A DNA stretch of 50,011 bases from Helochares maculicollis (lineage: Eukaryota > Arthropoda > Insecta > Coleoptera > Hydrophilidae). A program made the position numbers and the translations under genes. Below, one piece after another: positions 32,301 to 41,300 of the stretch. Below the pieces are notes generated by a model that was not told where the DNA came from, did not search any database, and was given only the letters and a program-made list of their open reading frames with translations. How positions within the stretch are numbered: position 1 is the first letter of the stretch; each line of letters starts with the position of its first letter. The stretch lies in assembly GCA_033557835.1 (NCBI GenBank), contig JAWQRO010000185.1, forward strand, positions 1 through 50,011. Reading direction: 5' to 3'.

Positions 32301-35300
32301 CTCTACCGCCCCTAGATTGGCAGTAGTGGGAACATCCACCGTTGTCATCTAAGCACAAATCTACTTCTAAACAGTGCGTTTCATTTTTTAACGATCTGTC
32401 GTCAAAGCAGCTACATTTAACTTGTCCGTTTTCGTAAGCACATAAATCTGAACAGCCGCCGTTTTTGTGCTTGCAAGGATCTAACAAAATACACGTCTTG
32501 TGATTTAAGAGCTCGTGGGTGTCTGGGCAAAAGCATTTAGCTACACCATTGTCATTTTCACAGAAATGAGAACATTGTCCATTTTCAAATAAACATGGAT
32601 CTATTTTTTCACAAATTTTTCCTCTAAGCTCAAAGGAATCGTCGGGGCAGCTGCAAACTGGTTCTCCATTAATTTCATCACAAAAGTGGGAACAGTTGCC
32701 ATTATTCATAGCACATGGATGTTTCTTGATGCAATCTTTACCTTTAATATTCAAAACACTGAAGTAAATTTAACCGGAAAATTGAATTCAATGAACTTAC
32801 CATTTTGATGTAGCTCATGAGCGCGATCTGGACATGAACACATCACTTCTCCTTTGTAGCTTTCACATTTATGCGAACATCCTCCGTTGTCTATAAGGCA
32901 AGGATCTACGAGAACGCAATGAGTATCATTTGCTAGTTCATGGTTTTTCGGACAAAGACAGCTAATAGCTCCGTTTTCATGCTCGCAAAAATGGCTACAG
33001 CCACCGTTCTTTACACTGCAAGGGTCCAATAGTCGGCAGTGCGTTCCATTATGCATTTCGTGTGTATCTTGGGGACAAGTGCAATAAATTGTTTGATTCA
33101 CAAACTCACAAAAGTGACTGCAACCTCCATTTTCTTCATTACAAGGATTCTTTTTTATGCACATTTTATCGAACAGATCGTACTCTAATGGGCAAGAACA
33201 TTGTACTTGCCCTTCTATCATATTACAATAATGCGAGCATCCACCATTGTTTGTCATGCAAAAGTTCACTTGAGAACAAGTGGTACCGTCTGCTAAGAGA
33301 GTGTAATTTTCTGGACAAGCGCATTGATATGAACCTTCTAAATTTGCGCAGAAGTGGGTGCAATTTCCGTTATTGTTAATGCACTCATTTATGTCGTCAC
33401 AATCAAAGCCATTCTCATTAAGGACATATCCTGGAGAACATGCGCATTTAAAAGATCCTGGTGTATTCAAACAAGTGTGTTCGCATATTTCCGTGCCAGA
33501 GTAAGTGCCTTCGTTGCGAATCAAACACTCGTCCAGATCTTCGCAAGTCGTGCCATCTGTGTTTAAAACGAAGCCCGGTTTGCAATCGCAGTTATACCAG
33601 CCTTCGTAGTTATTACAAATATGTTCGCATTTATTTAATTCTTTTGAAGAGCACTCATCAATATCTAAACAAGATGTTTTGTCTTCACTTAGTTGATAAC
33701 CGGAGTCGCAAGTACATTTATACGAGCCTGGTGTATTTTCGCATCCTTTAGTGCAATTGTGAGTACTTTGGCACTCGTCAATGTCGTTGCAACTATAACC
33801 ATCGTCGTTTAGAGTGAAACCGGGCTTACATTCGCAATTGTAGGAACCATCCTCATTGATGCAAATTTGTGAGCACGGATTCCTAAGTTCACATTCGTTG
33901 ATATCTTGGCAAGTGAAACCATCTTCCGCTAACTTATAGCTATGAAAAAAACAATTAATGGGTAACACAGTGAGCAACAGAAAATTAATTGCCTCTGTAG
34001 GTTAGCACCTTTTTGAAAGCTATTTTCAATATGGGCGAAAGAGGCTCTAGGAAATCATTCATCTGGTTAATTCCGGAATTTTAGATTTTTATAAAAATTT
34101 TGACAATATTTTTTTATAGCTTTTAAGAAATTCACTTTGGGAGTAGATTAATAGCGCTAAAAATATAACATTTTAGCATAGTTAATTTTTCATTTTCTCA
34201 GTTCACATAATTGTTGAATGTATGAATTACCTGTTGCTAACAAACGTTGTGAAATATCGATTTTAATTATATCAAAATTACTTGTTAATGTTAATTTTAT
34301 ATAGTCGATAGTTAAATAGATTTTTAAGTATTTTTACATACAGCAAAACAAAAATATATTACTTTCATAATTTTTAAAATTGTTCATGCAACCTCAAAAA
34401 TAAATTAGCAAAATTCTTACCCTTCTTGACACGTACATCTCTGTTGTCCATCCACTAACACACTTGAATGAGCGCATTCAATTTTCTGATTTAAACAGGT
34501 CGTCAAATTGTGAAGATCATAGCCATCTGGACATGTGCATCGAAATGAGCCCATTACATTGACACACTGATGACTACACAGATTCTGGAGGCATTCATTA
34601 ATGTCCTGACAAGAGAAAGGATCTTCAGGTAGAAGATGATAGCCGATTGGACACGTGCACTTGTAACTTCCTATTGTATTTTCGCAATCATCAGAACATT
34701 CTGCTTCTTCTTCCTCGCATTCGTCAATATCTAGAATTAAATTACGGCCCTAATGGTATTGAATATGGCACTATTGCACCAAATCGATAATTTATTCGCA
34801 CTTAATCTTCAGCACTTTATTGGAAAACAATAGAAATAAAATAAATTACAGTGGCCTCCTGCTTTTTTATCCATTCTGAACATAATCACATGATATGCCG
34901 GTGGGTTCATGACATGCTACTCGGCATGTTGTTGGTTGACCATTGCACAATCCAAACTCATTAGAAAATTTGGACCCCATAATTTATATTTAATTCCACT
35001 GTTAAAGCAATCAGTCCAAATAAACTACCTGCCGAAGCTTCCGTAGCATTAAAAATAGGCGACCCCATTAATAAGTATGACAATCTGATCATTTCTTCAC
35101 AAGTTACAGTTGTTTTAGTGACGCTACTTTTATGATGTAGAAAGCTATGGATTAAAAACAATTTTGCTTGTTGATTTATTGTTGATTCAAGTCAAAGCTG
35201 GTATTGATAAGCTTTATTTGACCTCTGCTCCAACGAGGTGAACGATAGAGAAGCACCTTGCTAACTTTAAACGACTGCTTACAAAAATCGACGATGCCGA

Positions 35301-38300
35301 GAGCTCTGATTGCCAAAAAGATGTGGTTATAAAAAGCTGTTTTCGCAATGGGCGCCAAGTTTCCGCACTATTCGGTAAGTGTCAATTTTGATAGCGATTT
35401 GGAGTTGTTTCGGCATGAGAGAAATGACCTTTTATGTCAGTATGTAACAATGAACGATACTTGAGTCTGCAGTGATACTCCACAGTCAAATCGAGTCATC
35501 TGAGTGGACACCAGCCGCTGAATCGCGTCTAGGGTGACCAAATCCGCAACAGTCAACTAATATGATTATGATATTCGTGTTTTGAGTTTTCCCCGTCAAA
35601 TTTTTTTCATCGGCTACCTTGTCAAATGTCGCAACATAAATGACAATCGCTTCATGGTCCAACTTGTTCACGGATCATTTCAACAAAACCCTGCATTGTA
35701 TCACACTAGGCTTTAAATAACGTGGTTAAATTACATCAAATATACTTCGAATGGCTTCCGCAAAACGTGAGAATATCTTTGCTGTTGAATAAAGTTGAGT
35801 CCTACGAACTTTTTAGTCAATATTTTATTATATAGGGACTGTAATTATTTTAAATCCATTTCGATTTATTTAGTGAAAAAGTGCTACAATGCCAAAAATC
35901 AATGTAAGACGTAATCGTTTTGAGAATTCAATAAGTGAGGCAAGTATGTAATACAATTTTAATTTTGTCGCCATTTAAAGTATGCTGATACTTTTTTTAT
36001 TGTAAAAAATGGCAGATACTTTAATTAATTAGGTTTTGTCGTTTTTTCACTAAACTGCGATTATAAAAATCATAGAAAGAATGTTTTCTTTACATATCAT
36101 TCATAGAAAAATGCGTTGGCTGAATTTCAATTATATAAATACAGTAATTGAATATTTTTCTTGGTTATTTTGAATAATAAAGTTAATTGCAATTTAATTA
36201 TAAATTTATGCGTACAGAAATTATTCATAACGCATTCACACTGTCTCAGAGAGCATTGTTATTCAGATATAAATTAAGTGAGGAGACATTTTAAAATTAA
36301 TATAGGCCGCATTTGCTTTAAATAAGCTTATTTCAAGTTTAGAGCGAGTAAATGAGTTGGGAAATATCCACGGAGTCGTTCTACTTTATTATAACAACTG
36401 CATGCATGTAACCTGAGCGACAAATCTGATTAGGAACAGAAAGACGCAAAAGAGTTGCCCGATTGTAAACAGTTTTATGTCCTGGAATTTTGATCCACCA
36501 ATTGAACTTACTCTCGCTCTGGCCAGGATTGATCATTACTTACGATATAAGAGACAATCTGTTTTTTTTACAAAATTTTGTTGTTTAGAAATATGCCACA
36601 ATTAGTTGACAATACGTCGATTATTGTTTAATTATCAAGAAAAACATTTCTAAATTTTTTTTTAATATTATAATATCTCTAAAGTTTGTACGATATTTAA
36701 TAATTTTAAGATTTTGCATTCTGAATGCTCTTCTTAAATTTACAAATCATTAAGTATATTAATAAGCAATTTATGAGTGCGGTTCACACAAAGAAATGTT
36801 TTGTTTGTAAAATATGAAACTGCAACTCTTCCCCTCGTACATTTGACTACAGAATTGCCACAGACTGGTATTATAATTTTACAGCAAACACTTTTAAAAT
36901 CAATATTCTAATTTTAATATCTATCTCAGATAACTTCCAAAGTTTGGAAGTTTTCAGTTATGGGAGCTTTATCAATTTGAGATATTTATTATTTATAAAT
37001 GAATGCGTATTAAAATCCACATGCTATATACTTGAAACTTCCAAATTTGTTTGCGCCTGAAAAAAAATAATACGAAAAGTCAGGCCAACAAAGGAATTTC
37101 TCGTCTGAACTACCAATAGCCTTAAGTTAAAAAAATTCAATAATATGTGAAAACCTTTAATGAAAGCTCATGTTAAATTTTTTTAAACATGAAATTTTTT
37201 ATCGAATACAAAAAAATATATACTGGAATTTCAATAACAATATTTCAACCCAGATTATATTTTTGGGTATCGTTTTACATATTTATAAATCGTGAAGGAA
37301 AAACATGTAATCCATATTTTAAAGCATTAACGAATGCGACCTCTTAATATTTGTAGATTTTTGCCCGTTTAATACGAAAATACGAAAATCTGACGTTACA
37401 TCATTAAATAATTCGTTTAATATTCGGTAAAATATGCGAGAAAATGTTTCAATAAGTTGGGATACTGGAAAATGCCGGAACTATGAAAGATAGGAGGTCA
37501 TATAAAAACACTTTGCCAATATCTGTCGCCCTTATTCATATACGTGCTGCATATTAGATCGCCTCTCGAATTTATACACATCCTTTTAATCAATATAAAT
37601 TTCAAAGGAACGTCAATTTTGTTTCAATGAATAAACAAAAAAACATACCTACACATTCGCCATATTCGTCCAGGGTGAATCCATCGGAACACTCGTGGTT
37701 CTTTTCCTGGAAATGACGACCCTCTTCTTTTGTACGTGTAGATTCATCCTTGTTATTTTTCTTGTATTGTTTGTCTTCATCATAATAGTCGTCATCGTAA
37801 TCATCTTCTTCATTTTCGTCATCGTTTTCGCCAACATTTTCAATCACTTTTTCTTCCTTATCTTTGTTTTCAATTAAATTTTCTTCCACATTTTTATTCT
37901 GATAAATATCCTCATTGACATTCATATTATTATTTACATCATCATTTCCATCTTCAGTTTTTAGTCTATTTACAATTTCATTGTTTTTAGGAATGTTATT
38001 GTCATTTTCAGTTGTTGCTTCAGGTTTTTCATTATTGTCAAATAAAATATCGTCTTTGCTTTTATTTTTAAAGTTAATGTCTTTGTGATCAACTGGAGCA
38101 ATGGTGGTGATTTTGACTGGATCTCCAGCGGGTTCTTCTTTTTTTACACTGGCTACATCAGCAGTCACTATTTCCACTGGATGCACAGTATTCTTCGAAT
38201 TTTCATCATCTTCTTCCAAAACTTCATTTTCATGCTTACGCTTAACATTTATGACAACAGTTTTGTCTTGTTTCGTCTTTTGTTTTTCTTTATCGTCTTC

Positions 38301-41300
38301 CTCATATTCATCTTCGTCATATTCGTTTTCGTAATCGTCTTCGTCATATTCATCGACCTCCTCCTCCCCATGACCATCTCCATTTTCAATATGATGCCTT
38401 TCGATTTTCGTATGCTCCTCTATTCTTATTGTTGGCATTGTTGTAGTTTCTTCATTCTTACCTGGCGTAATAGTTTCCACTTTTCCAACAATGCCTTTAT
38501 TTTCTTCTTCATAGTCGTCTTCATCATATTGATTATCTTCTTCATCGTAGTTTTCGTCGTCGTAATTTTCGTCATCATAATTTTCGTCGTCATAATTTTC
38601 GTCTTCATCTTCATCGCGACGGAACTCTTCATCTCCTTCTTTTTCTGCTAAATAAAGCAATTCATTTAAAAGTAAAAGACATTTACCAGGATGACTTACG
38701 CTCACACCTATCGCCTATCAGTGTATACCCTTCTTGGCAAGTGCAAGTGGGCTGAGAGTCTTTTATATTACAACTGTGGTGACACTTCTTTGCAAAGTCT
38801 TCGGGGCATTCGTTTGGTGGCGAATAATCTGGTGCTGTCGCGTGCGCGTCGTCGCTCTGCGTGGTGATGCTTTCTGCAAAAAATTGTCCCCAGCTTTTTA
38901 TGTTTATCTTCCGCTTCATTTGCGTACAAATTCAAAAATAAACGTCCCGATATCATTTCGCAATCGATATTGTTTTCGTAAAGCGGCGGAAATATGAATA
39001 TTTATGCAACAAAATTCGGAATACACCCCCTCTTTTGTTAAAGGAAACGACAATCGCATGCCCTCTTCAATCCTCTGGCCGGATAATAGAATTGAATACA
39101 GAATGTTAGTACAAAAATTAAGCAAATGTGTTGCCCGTAAGAGAAAATTCCAAACAAAGCTTTTCCCCCTCATTTTCCTTCGTGTTTTTTCCGCTTTCTT
39201 TATTTTTATGGTCTCCCAAAATTGTCATTTGAGGTATTCCATTCTAAGACCTTTATCCATACCTGTTATACCCCATTACAATAATATCTCTCCCTTTACT
39301 CCTTGACCCAGATCTCCTAGTAGATGCATCCTTTTGTGACGAATAATAAAGGTGTACAATATTATTCATTTGTTCCATGCATATTACAAGGAGATGAATA
39401 TTATATCGTAACAATTATCCCAATATGGACAGGAAATGTCGACAGCTATTAAGCTATTAAAGCATCTTGATTCTATTTGATAATTATTATATTATTGAAG
39501 AATCTTGTTAGGAGTATAATTAAAAAAGTTGTAGCTGCATTCAACGCATTGTTGTTTGTTTTATTGATGGATGATTCTTCAATAATTTTGTGAACAGTCA
39601 TTCAACTATTAACGTATTAGTTTGAGAATTTCTAATCTATAATAGGTATTAATATTAATATGCATCCATAGCTTCATAAAATTACCTGTACTAACTTCAA
39701 TCTTATCACAGATTGGCGTTTCTCCTATCCACCGTTTTTTGCTACAATAAAGCTTTTCTTCATTTTTTCGCCTCAAGCGGTAACCTTCGTGGCACTCATA
39801 AACCGCTATTAAAAAGCCCTTTCTGCCTCGATGCTCTTCTGAGTTCGTTTTGAAAGGAATCCTCTTTCTGGAGTAACGAACGACTTCACCGTTCTCAATA
39901 TCTGGTGCTTTTATTAATCCTTGGGCCATGCAGGACATATCTAGTCGCTCCAACAACTCTTCGGGAATGTCTTCCTCAATGTCGAGGTGTTTGTCTTTTC
40001 GTATGGACCGTTTGTACTTTTGGGATGTCTTATCTAAAATAAAAGACACTTTATTTGTATTTTCGTAATGGTTAATTATTTTTTTAGTGTTCTGTCCAAT
40101 TCTAGTCTATCTTTTTGCCAAAGTTACTAAGTATAATTTTTCATCTTTTTCAAAGTATAATTACGTACTTATTAAAATAAAATAAAAACTAGGAACATTA
40201 AAATTTTTAATTAAATAACTTCATTTTGCACATTTATTGAAAATTCTTATACACAAAAACATTTTTAGGTTAAATTTTCCAGCCAGGATAAATATTTAAA
40301 AATTGAAAATATTTAATTAAAATTTTAAACCGTAAATATTTACCATTCGCCTCTCTCTGATATTTTCCATGTGTGTTTTAACAATTAAAACTAAAGGTTG
40401 ATTATTGTTAGTCTTTTCATACTTTTATTTCTTTTCACGTGGAACCTATTTCCCAGCGGATTTGATATTAATTTAATTAAGTCAGTTGCTTGTTTACATG
40501 TACAAAATTAAAATGCAGAGCCGTTTGTTTGTACACTGGGATGTAACTAAATCTGAATATGCAGTTCGAACAACATTATAAAATCGTTTTTGTACAAACG
40601 AGAAGCTGAGAATCGATTTTACTTAGTGGTAAAAAGGTGGGTGCAGGGACCTTTCGCATACTCTTTTTTATCAGAAATGAGTTCAGTTTTCAGTTTTGTA
40701 GGAAATGTGAACCGATAACTCGCGCCTGATGAGAATGTTCAAAACGAGGAAAAACGTAGACGTTTTTGCATACCACACAGTTAGATGAAATTTAACCTGT
40801 TTAATGGAAGCCTTTTAAAAACTACACAAAACATTTCATAATGATTTAATATTACCCATGAGAAAAAACTGATATAGTTTTATAGATAACATAATAAGTG
40901 TGTTATAGCATAAACTAATTTGCTATATCATTTTCATTGAATATAAACACCTGTAATGCTTCTTTATGTTATATTTTTTAAATTGATATTACCGCAAAAC
41001 TGTAAGTTTACTTAGTAAAGATTATAACTTAAATACTGTGAGGATATTTTGCAGAGAAGTTGATGTTTAAAAATGAGAAACTATTGGTGTTTTTCACAAT
41101 ATTACTATAATAGCTACTCACATTAATTAAAAATCACAAAAACTCAAAGATATGTGACGCACTCTACAATGCAAATAATGTCAAGCTAATGTAAACGGAT
41201 TACGCAATTTTATCATGTGAGTATATGCCATATTTAAGTCGAATATCTTCTCTTCTTGCGAGTAGTATACAACGGTTGTGAAACAAATAATTTAAATTTT

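Noticed and set aside
37695..38651. Plus-strand ORFs rich in Phe, Ile and Val that look like membrane proteins
   Set aside because: They are the antisense of the acidic GAT/GAA/TAT-rich exon, which automatically reads as hydrophobic residues.
40847..40882. Minus-strand MLSIKLYQFFLM followed by a G|GTAATA donor in phase 1, a second candidate first exon
   Set aside because: Phase and frame would work with the exon at 40033, but twelve residues are too short for a secretory signal, the donor is weak, and it would bypass the better-supported 63-base exon.
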